Assembly (NCBI GenBank): GCA_017454295.1
Contig: JAFTDF010000020.1
Location: forward strand, 62,001-126,000
Length of the DNA stretch: 64,000 nt
Direction: 5' to 3'
Source: Bacilli bacterium
GTDB taxonomy: Bacteria; Bacillota_I; Bacilli_A; RFN20; CAG-826
A program made the translations under genes and the position numbers. Shown piece after piece: positions 1 through 8,606 of the stretch (positions are counted from its first letter, which is position 1; each line of letters begins with the position of its first letter). The notes beneath the pieces are model-generated. The model was given only the letters and a program-made list of their open reading frames with translations. It had not been told where the DNA came from and ran no database searches.

Positions 1-703
1 CGCATCCAGCGACATCGCTGAATTTGACTTTGTTGTTATTGACCTTGCGGGCCGGGGATTTGTTGAAGCTAAAGATTCCGTTGTTGGAATTGTTCATCGA
101 CCGGCTCATCGAAGCGAAGATGAAGAAGCCGATGATCACCACGATGCCGGTGGAGATGATGGTCGGTCCCCAGTTGTCCCACCAAGAGCGGGCAAAGGCA
201 TCGCGGACGCCCATCGCGGGGATGACGCGCTCGTTGCCGGCAAAGTAGACTTTGGCGTCCTGGATCGCGCCTTCAAAAATAGAACGGTAGGAAGGATGGA
301 TGATGGTCTTGCCGTTATATAAATAAGAGAAGTCGGTTCCCCACGCTTCTTCGTCGATTAAAACAACGAATTTGCCGGAACCGGTGATTTTGCCATCGGC
401 GTTGGTGACGGCATAGGTACCATTAACGGTAACGGCTTTGTAACTTTGACTGACTTCAGCGGTAACGACCTTCTTCGCCAGATCACGGTATTCTTGGACA
501 CGCACGACCTTGCCGCTTCCGGCACCGTCGTCTTGGACTTTATAGCCAAACGCCGTATCCAAATTCGACACATACCAAGTCTCGGTACGGTTGGTCATCT
601 GAGAAAGAATCAGCCATAAAAACATACCGATGGTGATGGCCATCAGCAAATAGGGTAGCAAACGCCCGAACGGGCTTCTTCTTGGGGCTTGTCCATCATT
701 CAT
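1..703 (-). CDS. ftsH: FtsH, ATP-dependent zinc metalloprotease (N-terminal part, cut by window edge)
   Basis: This is the first 234 codons of the membrane-bound AAA+ protease that degrades misfolded membrane proteins and some regulators. Translation from the ATG at 703-701 gives a membrane segment at about residues 15-34, an extracytoplasmic domain of about 140 residues, a second membrane segment near residues 180-200, and then the start of the AAA module with KVKFSDVAGC just before the window ends. That order is diagnostic of FtsH. A good ribosome-binding site (AAGGAG) lies 8-9 nt before the ATG. It is the last visible gene of a leftward operon after tilS. In B. subtilis hprT lies between tilS and ftsH; it is absent here. 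Only the ATPase and protease domains are missing, because they lie outside the window. Confidence 0.93.
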   Translation of the reverse strand, partial: MNDGQAPRRSPFGRLLPYLLMAITIGMFLWLILSQMTNRTETWYVSNLDTAFGYKVQDDGAGSGKVVRVQEYRDLAKKVVTAEVSQSYKAVTVNGTYAVTNADGKITGSGKFVVLIDEEAWGTDFSYLYNGKTIIHPSYRSIFEGAIQDAKVYFAGNERVIPAMGVRDAFARSWWDNWGPTIISTGIVVIIGFFIFASMSRSMNNSNNGIFSFNKSPARKVNNNKVKFSDVAGC

Positions 704-738
704 AGTTGGAGTCTCCTTGTCGTAAACAAATAACTAGC

Positions 739-756
739 TGCCTTTTTTCAAAGGCA
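739..756. other. Hairpin between tilS and ftsH
   Basis: A perfect 7-bp inverted repeat, TGCCTTT and AAAGGCA, separated by 4 nt, lies in the 87-nt gap between tilS and ftsH. There is no clean T-tract after it on the minus strand, so it may be a weak attenuator or an RNA-stability element rather than a full terminator. A second small palindrome (TTCCATGTGGAA, 767-778) lies right behind the tilS stop codon. Confidence 0.4.
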
Positions 757-790
757 CATAACTTTATTCCATGTGGAATTTAAGTCAATG

Positions 791-2029
791 TTAACGCTCG
801 TCGTCTTTGAGCTTCATCCGAAGGACCGAAGTGTGTTCTTCCGAGAAGTTCTGGCGGTAGCGCGGCACGTAGATGATACGGCCGTTTTTGTTGAGGAAGA
901 TCGGCCAAACATAACGGAGGCGCATCGGCATCTTCCAAATGGAATAGAGGGTGTGGACGGATTCGAGGTAATCGTGGACGACGTAGGTGTCGTAAGGAAG
1001 GGCCGTGCGAATCGTTAGCGGATAGTCGTCTTCGTGGATGCCACGGTCTTCGGCGCCCATTGAGAAGTCGAGGTAGAAGTTGGGCGTATCGAGCACGGTC
1101 GGTTTGCCAAGCAAATAGGTATAAGGCAATTCGTCAAAGCGATGGCCGATTAAGATGATGTCATATTGCTTCATCAAATAGGTGTCACCGGTTAATTGAA
1201 GGGAATCGTTTGGGGTCTGAGACAAGCAGAACGCGCGGATCTTCGCAAGAAGTTCGGGGGTTACGATCACTTCGTCGGTGGCTTGGTTGATAAAGCGAAC
1301 CATCGTATCGGCGAATTCGTCTTTGGATAACGAAATCAAGGCGCGGATATCGAGTTCTTCCCCTTCGGCAATACGCTGCCGGAATTCGTGGGCCATCTTG
1401 ATGTCTTCGTCATTGGCCGCAATCATTTCGGATAGCAGGTTTTCGCGGTCGATTTCCGATAACGCAGCCACTTCCCGATAATAGGAAGATTTCGTGTAAT
1501 TCTTTTCAAACACCGAAGTTTTGCGGGAATAGGGGACGTTATTCTCTTCGCAATAGTCCAGCAAATCCTGAGCCGAGAAGTGCAGCAACGGGCGAACGAT
1601 CATCATGCCGTTTTCCACCGCAGTGGGGCTAATGCCGTATTTGGCCTTTCCGACTTCGTGCTTCTTTTGGTAGAGGTAGGTTTCCAGCAAATCGTCCTGA
1701 CTGTGGGAGAGGAACAAGGCGCTGCCCTTTACTTCGTCATAAATCTTCTTGAAGAAGTCGTAGCGAATGCCCCTGGCCCAAGTAACGAAGTCGACCCCTT
1801 CCGGCGCTTTGGGGGCATCGGCGATTTCGTAACGGAGTCCATTCTTCGCGCAATAGGCTTTTAGTTCTTCGAAATCGGAATCGAATTCGCCGTTGGGGGA
1901 ATAATCCACGGCCACAACGATGGGTTTGACCCCTTGCTTCAAAAGCATGTCGACGAGGGCCATCGATTCCATGCTGTAGTTGCACGCAACTAGGTAGTTG
2001 CCTTTCTTTTTGAATTTGTACTCAATCAT
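791..2029 (-). CDS. tilS: TilS, tRNA(Ile)-lysidine synthase with a degenerate ATP-binding loop
   Basis: TilS attaches lysine to C34 of the CAU-anticodon tRNA-Ile so that it reads AUA. This 412-residue protein has the N-terminal PP-loop ATPase fold, including a HSQDDLLET stretch near residue 110 that matches the family's H-x-DD-x-x-E-T region, and a normal-sized C-terminal part. The PP-loop signature expected at residues 17-22 (SGGxDS) reads NYSMES instead, while the flanking residues (VAC before, MALVDML after) still align. That is unexpected for an active ATP-pyrophosphatase. The gene overlaps rqcP by 8 nt and precedes ftsH, the usual Gram-positive context. The identity of the family is secure; catalytic competence is not. 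AUA codons are rare but present in this window (for example in popT, gmhA and recF). Confidence 0.85.
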   Translation of the reverse strand: MIEYKFKKKGNYLVACNYSMESMALVDMLLKQGVKPIVVAVDYSPNGEFDSDFEELKAYCAKNGLRYEIADAPKAPEGVDFVTWARGIRYDFFKKIYDEVKGSALFLSHSQDDLLETYLYQKKHEVGKAKYGISPTAVENGMMIVRPLLHFSAQDLLDYCEENNVPYSRKTSVFEKNYTKSSYYREVAALSEIDRENLLSEMIAANDEDIKMAHEFRQRIAEGEELDIRALISLSKDEFADTMVRFINQATDEVIVTPELLAKIRAFCLSQTPNDSLQLTGDTYLMKQYDIILIGHRFDELPYTYLLGKPTVLDTPNFYLDFSMGAEDRGIHEDDYPLTIRTALPYDTYVVHDYLESVHTLYSIWKMPMRLRYVWPIFLNKNGRIIYVPRYRQNFSEEHTSVLRMKLKDDER

Positions 2030-2297
2030 CGTCGGAATTCCTTTCTTGATTGCTGTCGGACACGATTTCGTAGAGCTCGGCCGCGTTTTCTTTGTTGGTG
2101 AAGGGACGGATGGCTTTGACTTTGGCGACGATGATGCGTCGGCCTAACATCAATTCCAAGGTGTCGCCTTCTTCTACTTCTGTAGCGGCTTTTGCGACCT
2201 TTCCGTTGATCTTGATATCGCCGTCGTCGCAGAGGCGTTTGGCGATTTCCCGCCGCTTGATGAGGCGGCTCACTTTGAGGTACTTGTCGATTCGCAT
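2022..2297 (-). CDS. rqcP: RqcP (YabO), S4-domain ribosome quality control protein
   Basis: A small S4-type RNA-binding protein of 91 residues when read from the ATG at 2297, giving MRIDKYLKVSRLIKRR at the N terminus; an in-frame TTG six bases upstream is less likely. The S4 core continues with KRLCDDGDIKINGK and the typical beta turn. In B. subtilis the orthologue YabO/RqcP works with RqcH on stalled 50S subunits to add alanine tails to incomplete nascent chains. The gene starts 19 nt after the mfd stop codon and overlaps tilS by 8 nt, matching the mfd-...-yabO-...-tilS order of other Bacilli. The Hsp15 branch of the same fold is an alternative name, but size and context favour RqcP. Confidence 0.85.
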   Translation of the reverse strand: MRIDKYLKVSRLIKRREIAKRLCDDGDIKINGKVAKAATEVEEGDTLELMLGRRIIVAKVKAIRPFTNKENAAELYEIVSDSNQERNSDDD

Positions 2298-2316
2298 ACA
2301 CAATGTTACACAATTC

Positions 2317-5300
2317 CTAAAAGGATTGTGAAGAGCCCCCCTGTCGTTTTTCGTAAACTTTATGGACGATTTTTAGAATCGTCAGGATATCTTTGAGCCA
2401 ACCATCCCGTTTGGTAAACATGATTTTCAATTGCCGTTCGACAAAGGAAACACGAATGTAGCCCATATAATCCTGCAGAGCCTCGAACAAATCATTGCCG
2501 ATGCCGTTGATTTTGGAGAACTTGTTGGTCAAGGCGATATCCACGCGGTTCCCGTTTTCTTCCACCCCATCGAATTCCTCGTTTTCCAAAAGCAAATCAA
2601 TTCGTTTTTTCTCAATGAGCGTACCAACTTCCTCGGGAACGCGGCCGTAAATATCGCGGACTTTTTTCCGGAACGCCTCTAGGCCGGACTCGTCTTTGAC
2701 GTCATCCAGTTCCTGATAGAGATCGAGCTTGTCGGCATCATCGGCATATTCAGAAGGGATGTAAGCGTCGATGTCGAACATCTTCCGGGGAACCGGCGGT
2801 GTGGGTAAGACGGCATTTCGTTTTCCTTCGATGGCTTCGTTGAGCAACTTCAAATAAAGATCGAGGCCGACGGAATCGATAAAGCCGGCTTGCTCGGGCC
2901 CCAAAATATCCCCAGCACCACGAATCATTAAGTCGCGCTGAGCGATTTTATAACCCGATCCAAGTTCGGTGAATTCGGAAATCGCCTTTAGGCGTTTCTG
3001 CGCGTTTTCGTTCATTCCTTTTGCTTGCCGATACATCAAATAAGCGTAAGCAATGCGATTGCCTCGTCCCACGCGCCCTTTGATTTGGTAGAGTTGCGAG
3101 AGCCCAAAATGATCGGCGTCTTCTACGATAATCATGTTGGCATTCGGCACATCGATTCCGTTTTCCACGATAGACGTGCATACTAAAACGTTAATTTCGC
3201 CATCATAGAATTTCGACATGATGTCTTCGACTTCCTCGCGGTCCATTTTTCCGTGGGCCACCCCAATTTGGGCCAGCGGAATCCGCCGCGAAAGCTTGGA
3301 GGCGACGGCATAAATCGATTCGATGTTGTTGTGAAGATAGAACACCTGCCCGCCACGGCCTAATTCGCGTTGGATGAGCTCATCGACGACTTCCAAGGAA
3401 TAGGGAATGACATAGGTTTGGATTGGGACACGGAAGGAAGGCGGCGTATTGATTTCGCTTAAAGCGCGAACGCCGATTAAGGACATTTGCAAGGTGCGGG
3501 GAATCGGGGTTGCGGAAAGGGTGAGAACGTCAACGCTCGATTTCATTTCCTTGATTCGTTCTTTTTGTTCCACGCCGAAACGCTGTTCTTCGTCGACGAT
3601 CAATAACCCCAAATCCTTGAAGGCGATTTCTTTCGACAAAAGGCGGTGGGTACCGATCAATAAATCGATTTCGCCTTTGGCGGTCCGTTTGATGTAGTCA
3701 CGTTGATCCCGAGGTGAAACCATGCGGGAAAGGACACCAATGCGAACGCCAAAGCTGGCAAAGCGCTCCCTTGCGACTTCGTAATGTTGACGGGCAAGAA
3801 GTGTGGTGGGGCAAAGTAAAGCGACTTGCTTGCCGGCGCAGATGGCTTTAAACGCCGCGCGGAACGCCACTTCCGTTTTCCCAAAGCCCACGTCTCCGCA
3901 GAGCAGGCGATCCATGATGTCGGGTTTTTCCATGTCCGCCTTAATTTCTTCCAAAGCCTTGGTTTGATCGCTGGTTAGTTCATACATGAACTCATCTTCG
4001 AAACGGCGCTGCATCTCGTCGTCGGGCGGGAAAGCAAAACCGTTTCCTTTTGCCCGCGTTCCATAAAGGGCGATAAGGCGTTCGGCGAGTTCGTTGACGC
4101 GGTTTTGTATTTGCTTTTTCTTCTTTTCCCAATCCCCACCGTAAAGATGCGAAAGTTTGGGAACCGCGCCTTCACGTCCTGCATATTTTCGGACCAAACG
4201 GAATTGTTCTAGAGGAACATATAAGGCCTGGTTATCGGCGTAAAGGATGTGAAGGAAGTCGCGGTGATTCCCCTCGACCACAATCGTTTCGATACCCGCG
4301 AATTTCCCAATGCCGCTATATTCGTGAACCACGTAGTCGCCGGGTTTTAATTCTTCGTAACTCCGCAAAGCGGAGGCGTTGCGGAACCTGGTTGCGAATC
4401 GCGACGAAACGTTTTTCCGACCGTAGATGTCGTTTTCCGAAAGTAAGGCAAATTGATTCCGCGGAACTTCGAAGCCTTCGTTTAAATAGGAAGATGAGAT
4501 TCCTAATTTTCCTTTGGGGAGGGAAAAACCGACAACGGATTCATACGAAATCTTGTTTTCTTCTAATAAGGAAAGGATCGATTGTCGTTTGTGTTCGTCG
4601 GATAAGCACAAGATCACCTTATCATTCGTCGAAAGATAGCTTTGGATATGGGGGATAATGCCGTTAAAGCCGTTGGTATTGGCGTTGGCTTTGTGCACTA
4701 AAAACGAAACATCGTCTTTTTCGGAGGCATAAGGAACCCCATAACGAAGCAACGGTCCATGCTTAATGGCTTCGTAAATCGGGATGTATTGGGAAAGCCC
4801 GGATAAGCATTTGCCCCGAGCGTGGAGTTCGGACAAATAGTCACTGGCTTCGGTTTCAAGCAGCGATATTGTGGATTCGAACTGTGGTTTATTTCCGATC
4901 ATCACCAGTTCTGGCTTGAAGTAATCCAATATGGATTGGTGCATATCAAAGCCCAAAGCGAAATAACGATAGAGCGAGGGTTTGTAGTCGTAATGGTCGT
5001 ATTTATCGAGTTCGGCAGCCACGCTGGCGGATTCATCTTCAAAGCAAGCGGGCGAAACTAGCGAAGCATCTTCCTGAAGTCGTTTTTGAACCAATTCCTT
5101 CAAAGAATCCAATTCTTCCGCGTTGAGGAAAATATCGGTCGAAGGCAGAATCACGTATTCATCCAGTTCTTCGTTCGATCGTTGCGATGAGATGGAGAAC
5201 GTCCGAATCGAATCGACCTCATCCCCAAAGAACTCGATACGGACCGGCGCGTTCAAACTGACGGAATAGATATCGAGGATGTCCCCGCGCCCCGCAAACT

Positions 5301-5799
5301 GTAAAGGCCCTTCGACGCGCTCCACCCGTTCATAGCCAAGCCGAGCCAATCGCTTTTTTAAAATCGGCAGATCCCAGGAATCGCCTTTCCGGACCGTCAC
5401 CGTTTCTTCCAAGTAACGTTTCGGCAAAGGCAAAGCCCGCAGCAAAGCGCTAGGATGGGTGATTAGAATTCGCGGCTTTTCATCGAGGGCTTGATGCATG
5501 CCAAAAAGGCGCTGAACCAAAAACTCTTTCGACGACACCAGCGTCTCGGCGCGGAGCAATTCGTCTCCAGGGAAGAAGATCAAATCGTCCTCGTCTAAGA
5601 AATTCAACATGAACTCATAAAGACGTTGCGCACTATATAAGTTTGTGGATATGATGGCCCGTTTTTGCGGGTTTTTCTTGAATTCTGCGGCGAAAATGAG
5701 CCCAATTCCAAGACATTCGTCCACGACAAAATTCCCCTTTTTCTCCAAGAGGGGGGAGGTAGGAAAGGCTTGTCGGATTTGGTCTAGGATGTCGGTCAT
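2317..5799 (-). CDS. mfd: Mfd, transcription-repair coupling factor
   Basis: Full-length Mfd (1160 residues), the DNA translocase that removes RNA polymerase stalled at lesions and recruits UvrA. In order it shows the UvrB-like N-terminal modules, the RNA-polymerase-interacting region beginning around residue 480 (the LKPGDYVVHEYSGIGKF stretch is typical), a superfamily 2 helicase core with Walker A GDVGFGKTE near residue 635 and a DEEQ box near residue 735, the translocation motif region, and the C-terminal TRCF domain. The ATG overlaps the pth stop codon by 4 nt, so translation is coupled. Nothing in the catalytic motifs looks damaged. Confidence 0.97.
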   Translation of the reverse strand: MTDILDQIRQAFPTSPLLEKKGNFVVDECLGIGLIFAAEFKKNPQKRAIISTNLYSAQRLYEFMLNFLDEDDLIFFPGDELLRAETLVSSKEFLVQRLFGMHQALDEKPRILITHPSALLRALPLPKRYLEETVTVRKGDSWDLPILKKRLARLGYERVERVEGPLQFAGRGDILDIYSVSLNAPVRIEFFGDEVDSIRTFSISSQRSNEELDEYVILPSTDIFLNAEELDSLKELVQKRLQEDASLVSPACFEDESASVAAELDKYDHYDYKPSLYRYFALGFDMHQSILDYFKPELVMIGNKPQFESTISLLETEASDYLSELHARGKCLSGLSQYIPIYEAIKHGPLLRYGVPYASEKDDVSFLVHKANANTNGFNGIIPHIQSYLSTNDKVILCLSDEHKRQSILSLLEENKISYESVVGFSLPKGKLGISSSYLNEGFEVPRNQFALLSENDIYGRKNVSSRFATRFRNASALRSYEELKPGDYVVHEYSGIGKFAGIETIVVEGNHRDFLHILYADNQALYVPLEQFRLVRKYAGREGAVPKLSHLYGGDWEKKKKQIQNRVNELAERLIALYGTRAKGNGFAFPPDDEMQRRFEDEFMYELTSDQTKALEEIKADMEKPDIMDRLLCGDVGFGKTEVAFRAAFKAICAGKQVALLCPTTLLARQHYEVARERFASFGVRIGVLSRMVSPRDQRDYIKRTAKGEIDLLIGTHRLLSKEIAFKDLGLLIVDEEQRFGVEQKERIKEMKSSVDVLTLSATPIPRTLQMSLIGVRALSEINTPPSFRVPIQTYVIPYSLEVVDELIQRELGRGGQVFYLHNNIESIYAVASKLSRRIPLAQIGVAHGKMDREEVEDIMSKFYDGEINVLVCTSIVENGIDVPNANMIIVEDADHFGLSQLYQIKGRVGRGNRIAYAYLMYRQAKGMNENAQKRLKAISEFTELGSGYKIAQRDLMIRGAGDILGPEQAGFIDSVGLDLYLKLLNEAIEGKRNAVLPTPPVPRKMFDIDAYIPSEYADDADKLDLYQELDDVKDESGLEAFRKKVRDIYGRVPEEVGTLIEKKRIDLLLENEEFDGVEENGNRVDIALTNKFSKINGIGNDLFEALQDYMGYIRVSFVERQLKIMFTKRDGWLKDILTILKIVHKVYEKRQGGSSQSF

Positions 5800-6365
5800 G
5801 CGCTCCTCTCGTTGTAGTGGTTCATGGCGTAAGGGAAGCCATAGAGTAAGGTATCGCGAATCGCACGGGCGGCCTGGAGTATGCCTTCTTGGGTTTTCTC
5901 CAAAGACTCGCCGGTGGGTTTGGTGAGGACGTGGTCGATGCCGGAATGAAGCGGCTCGCCGATGCCGATGCGAATCCGTTTGAAGTTCTCCGTCCCCAAA
6001 TGTTGGATGATATTCTTCATGCCATTATGGGAGCCGGCGGATCCGCCGGGACGAAGGCGAATCTTCCCTTCGGGCAAAGCCATGTCATCGTACACGACGA
6101 TGATTTCGTCGACTTCGATTTTGTAGTAATCGATAAAGGCGCGGACGGACTCCCCGGAAAGGTTCATAAACGTCGTCGGTTTCAGCAAAGCAAAAGGTTC
6201 GGAAAACGATGGGTTCTTCACGATGGCATAGAGGCCCTTAAAACCCACCCGATCGATGTCCACGGAAGCCATGTCCGCGAATCGGTCGAGCGCCATATAA
6301 CCCATGTTGTGGCGGGTTCCTTCGTATTCTTTGCCCGGATTGCCAAGGCCAACGATCAGCTTCAT
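5796..6365 (-). CDS. pth: Peptidyl-tRNA hydrolase
   Basis: A 189-residue Pth that releases peptides from prematurely dropped peptidyl-tRNA. The N terminus MKLIVGLGNPGKEYEGTRHN carries the family's GLGNPG signature and the catalytic histidine at residue 19. The conserved VYDDMALPEGKIRLR and GGSAGHN-like (GGSAGSHNG) segments follow. The ATG overlaps the stop codon of the upstream flavodoxin gene by 4 nt, and its own end overlaps mfd by 4 nt. The pth-mfd pair is widely conserved in Bacillota. Confidence 0.97.
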   Translation of the reverse strand: MKLIVGLGNPGKEYEGTRHNMGYMALDRFADMASVDIDRVGFKGLYAIVKNPSFSEPFALLKPTTFMNLSGESVRAFIDYYKIEVDEIIVVYDDMALPEGKIRLRPGGSAGSHNGMKNIIQHLGTENFKRIRIGIGEPLHSGIDHVLTKPTGESLEKTQEGILQAARAIRDTLLYGFPYAMNHYNERSA

Positions 6366-6910
6366 TTCACTTCCTCAACTTCGACCACCGTCTCCAAACG
6401 ATGGAGCACGGAGATGATCTTATTGACGCCCTCGGTATCGTAATAATGGATGGGGGTATCCTTAATGGCCAGCAAGGCTTGCTGCTCCGCGGAGGCGTTG
6501 GGGTCATTGGCCACCAGACGAAGTGAATTGTTCATTAAAAGCTTTTGAATCGGACCCAACTTTTGATAATCAAAAGAGCCGCGGAGTTGATAGTAACGGA
6601 CGTGGTAAAGATCCAAGATGTTGGAGGAGATCATGTCCGCCCGAGTTTGTTGGGTCACCATCGACATGCCGCAGGAGAAAATCAAAATGTTCTTCTCCTT
6701 CATTTGCGGATAATGAACGAGAAATTTGTCTAAGCCGCGGATCTGATTTCCCATGACCCATCCCCCAAAAACGATGGTGTCGTATTCGGCAATCATCTTG
6801 GGTTTGAATTTGCGGGCAGGCAGCAAATCGGCATGCACGGCATGGGCAATTTCTTCGGCATACTTCAAGGTGTTTCCGGTTTTGGAAACATAGAGGACTA
6901 GTGTTCGCAT
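6362..6910 (-). CDS. Flavodoxin-domain protein (HemG-like flavodoxin)
   Basis: A 182-residue protein starting MRTLVLYVSKTGNTLKYAEEI, the phosphate-binding loop of flavodoxins (S/T-x-T-G-N-T). The next segments (YDTIVFGGWVMGNQI and NILIFSCGMS) fit the second and third beta strands of the Flavodoxin_5/HemG-like group, which bind FMN and act in electron transfer. I start it at 6910 because the flavodoxin strand begins there; an in-frame upstream extension to 6952 would cross the promoter. There is no ribosome-binding site, but a -10 box TATTCT preceded by TGT ends 6 nt before the ATG, so the transcript is probably leaderless. It heads the pth-mfd-rqcP-tilS-ftsH operon. The true redox partner is unknown. 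Confidence 0.75.
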   Translation of the reverse strand: MRTLVLYVSKTGNTLKYAEEIAHAVHADLLPARKFKPKMIAEYDTIVFGGWVMGNQIRGLDKFLVHYPQMKEKNILIFSCGMSMVTQQTRADMISSNILDLYHVRYYQLRGSFDYQKLGPIQKLLMNNSLRLVANDPNASAEQQALLAIKDTPIHYYDTEGVNKIISVLHRLETVVEVEEVK

Positions 6911-6911
6911 A

Positions 6912-6936
6912 GCGAAAGAATAACACAATCTTTCGC
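6912..6936. promoter_or_regulatory. Inverted repeat between the divergent flavodoxin and popT promoters
   Basis: GCGAAAGA and TCTTTCGC form a perfect 8-bp inverted repeat with a 9-nt spacer. It lies between two divergent start codons (6910 leftward, 6968 rightward), covers the leftward -10 box (TATTCT, 6917-6922 on the minus strand) and sits in the -35 area of the rightward promoter. The size and spacing suit a dimeric repressor. The TetR gene in the popT operon (7977) is the obvious candidate, but that link is inference. Confidence 0.5.
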
Positions 6937-6953
6937 CTAGCGCGCGAAACATT

Positions 6954-6959
6954 TATACT
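6954..6959 (+). promoter_or_regulatory. -10 box of popT (leaderless or nearly so)
   Basis: TATACT ends 8 nt before the popT ATG. A start site about 7 nt downstream of the box would fall within two bases of the ATG. The sequence GAGG just before the ATG is too close to act as a ribosome-binding site. Confidence 0.5.
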
Positions 6960-6967
6960 TTCGAGGT

Positions 6968-7975
6968 ATGAAATTGAAAACTTGGCAGAAAGATTTGCTG
7001 AAAGGGTCCGCACTCGGTACGGGCATTTTGCCCGGCGTGAGCGTCGGCACCGTTGGTTTTATCGTCAACGTTTACGATAAACTCATCAATTCTTTGGCCG
7101 GCTTAAAGAGCAAGAAAACGTTCAAGAGTTCGCTCATTGCCCTAATCCCCATCGGGTTCGGCTGTTTGCTATTCACGTTCCTCTTCCTTTTCTTCTGGAA
7201 GCGGGTCGCCTATGAATATTTCCCGTTCGTGACCATCGCCATTTTGGCGGGCTTTGTCCTCGGTGGCCTTCCCGTTATGACAAAAGAGCTTAAAGGAGCC
7301 CCGTTAACGTGGCGCGACTTCCTACGCATTGGCATCGGCTTTGTCTTTGCTTTAGCCATCGGCGTCGTCTCATTCCTTTCCGCGGCCGGGATCGTGGACA
7401 TCGATATGGAGTTCTACGAACAATTCGCCAATCCGTTTTCGAGTCCTTGGGTCTATTTGATCGTCCTCGGGGTCGGCTTGATTTCCGCGGTAGCTTGCTT
7501 AATCCCGGGCATTTCCGGTTCCATGATCATGTTCATTTTCGGATTGTTTAATCCGGTCGTTACCATCTTCATCTCCGGAAAACGGCCCGATGGCACGATT
7601 CTGCCCTACCAGGCCTCTATCTTCGAAGACCAAACCCACATGTGGCCTCGTCTGTTGCTGATTGCCGTCTTGCTCGTAGGGATGCTGGTGGGCTTCGTCG
7701 CCACCTCGGTTGCGATGCGCAAACTCCTCGACACCCATCGCCGTGGCACCTTTGGTTATGTCATCGGCTTTGTGCTTGGCTCGATCATCTCCATGTTCGT
7801 CAATAACGAAATGTATTTCGTCTACATGAACCCCCAGACCAATCAGTGGTGGCAGTTCGTCCTCGGGGCGATCTTGGGCATCGCGACGGCTGTCGGTGCC
7901 TATTTCTTAATCCAAAAAGCCATACGCAGAGAGGCGGCGGAAGCGGAAAAGGCCGTAACTGATACCGCGGAATAA
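6968..7975 (+). CDS. popT: DUF368 membrane protein, PopT-family undecaprenyl-phosphate translocase
   Basis: A 335-residue polytopic membrane protein with the two signatures of DUF368: GTGILPGVSVGTVGF near residue 20 and the internal repeat ACLIPGISGSMIMFIFGLFNP near residue 180. I see about eight hydrophobic segments and a charged C-terminal tail. DUF368 proteins have been shown in other bacteria to recycle the lipid carrier undecaprenyl phosphate across the membrane, so this one probably serves peptidoglycan or surface-polymer synthesis. It is followed 2 nt later by a TetR gene and appears to be transcribed from the promoter at 6954. The functional assignment rests on family knowledge; the gene symbol is provisional. 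Confidence 0.85.
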   Translation: MKLKTWQKDLLKGSALGTGILPGVSVGTVGFIVNVYDKLINSLAGLKSKKTFKSSLIALIPIGFGCLLFTFLFLFFWKRVAYEYFPFVTIAILAGFVLGGLPVMTKELKGAPLTWRDFLRIGIGFVFALAIGVVSFLSAAGIVDIDMEFYEQFANPFSSPWVYLIVLGVGLISAVACLIPGISGSMIMFIFGLFNPVVTIFISGKRPDGTILPYQASIFEDQTHMWPRLLLIAVLLVGMLVGFVATSVAMRKLLDTHRRGTFGYVIGFVLGSIISMFVNNEMYFVYMNPQTNQWWQFVLGAILGIATAVGAYFLIQKAIRREAAEAEKAVTDTAE

Positions 7976-7976
7976 C

Positions 7977-8555
7977 ATGCCCCGGACCCCTTCTCAAAAC
8001 AAAGCCATTAAAGATGCGCGGCGGGAGCAACTATTAACGATTGCCCAACGTTTTTTTGCTGCATCCACCTATAGCGAGGTCTCCATTGACAAACTCACGA
8101 AAGCCGCCGAATGCTCGCACGGCTTGTTCTACCATTATTTTCCCAATAAAGAAGCCGTTTTTAGCGCTTTGGTCAAAGAGAAAATCTTGCCAAGCGATGG
8201 TCTTCCGCCGTTTTCGGAAGCCGCTGCTTTAGGGGGGATCGAAGGCCTTCGCCAACTCTGCTCTTTTTACGGAAATGCGGGCGAAATCCCGGCAAAATCC
8301 TTTCAAATCGTTCGGATTTGCACATTTTATCCCGAAGACAAAACGGTGGAAGAGCGTTTCCCAAAATTCGCGAAATCTTTGGCTTTGACCCCTTTGCTAA
8401 CCCGCTTGGTGAAGGAGGGACAAAAAGAGAGGTTGGTCGTATCTGGCTCGGTCCGGGAAATCGTCTTTGGCATTAAAACGTTGTTCCAAGCCGCGGTCGA
8501 ACGACCCGGTTCCCTCCATGAGGATGTTCTATTTGGCTTTTTGAGAAAGAATTAA
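7977..8555 (+). CDS. TetR/AcrR family transcriptional regulator
   Basis: A 192-residue regulator with an N-terminal TetR HTH: a basic lead (RREQLLTIAQRFFA), then YSEVSIDKLTKAAECSHGLFYHYFPNKEAVF, the typical recognition helix ending in YxYFxxKE. The C-terminal ligand domain is not assignable. It starts one base after the popT stop codon, and an ABC exporter begins 51 nt after its end. TetR proteins next to exporters usually repress them, and the inverted repeat at 6912-6936 is a candidate operator. Confidence 0.85.
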   Translation: MPRTPSQNKAIKDARREQLLTIAQRFFAASTYSEVSIDKLTKAAECSHGLFYHYFPNKEAVFSALVKEKILPSDGLPPFSEAAALGGIEGLRQLCSFYGNAGEIPAKSFQIVRICTFYPEDKTVEERFPKFAKSLALTPLLTRLVKEGQKERLVVSGSVREIVFGIKTLFQAAVERPGSLHEDVLFGFLRKN

Positions 8556-8571
8556 CTCGCGAGCAACGCGC

Positions 8572-8599
8572 TTGCGAAAAGAAAGTCGTCCCCTATACT
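8572..8599 (+). promoter_or_regulatory. Promoter of the ABC exporter genes
   Basis: TTGCGA (8572-8577) and TATACT (8594-8599) are separated by 16 nt. The -10 ends only 7 nt before the ATG at 8607 and there is no ribosome-binding site, so the transcript should begin at or next to the start codon. A CTCGCGAG palindrome lies just upstream at 8556-8563. Confidence 0.65.
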
Positions 8600-8606
8600 T
8601 AACGCC

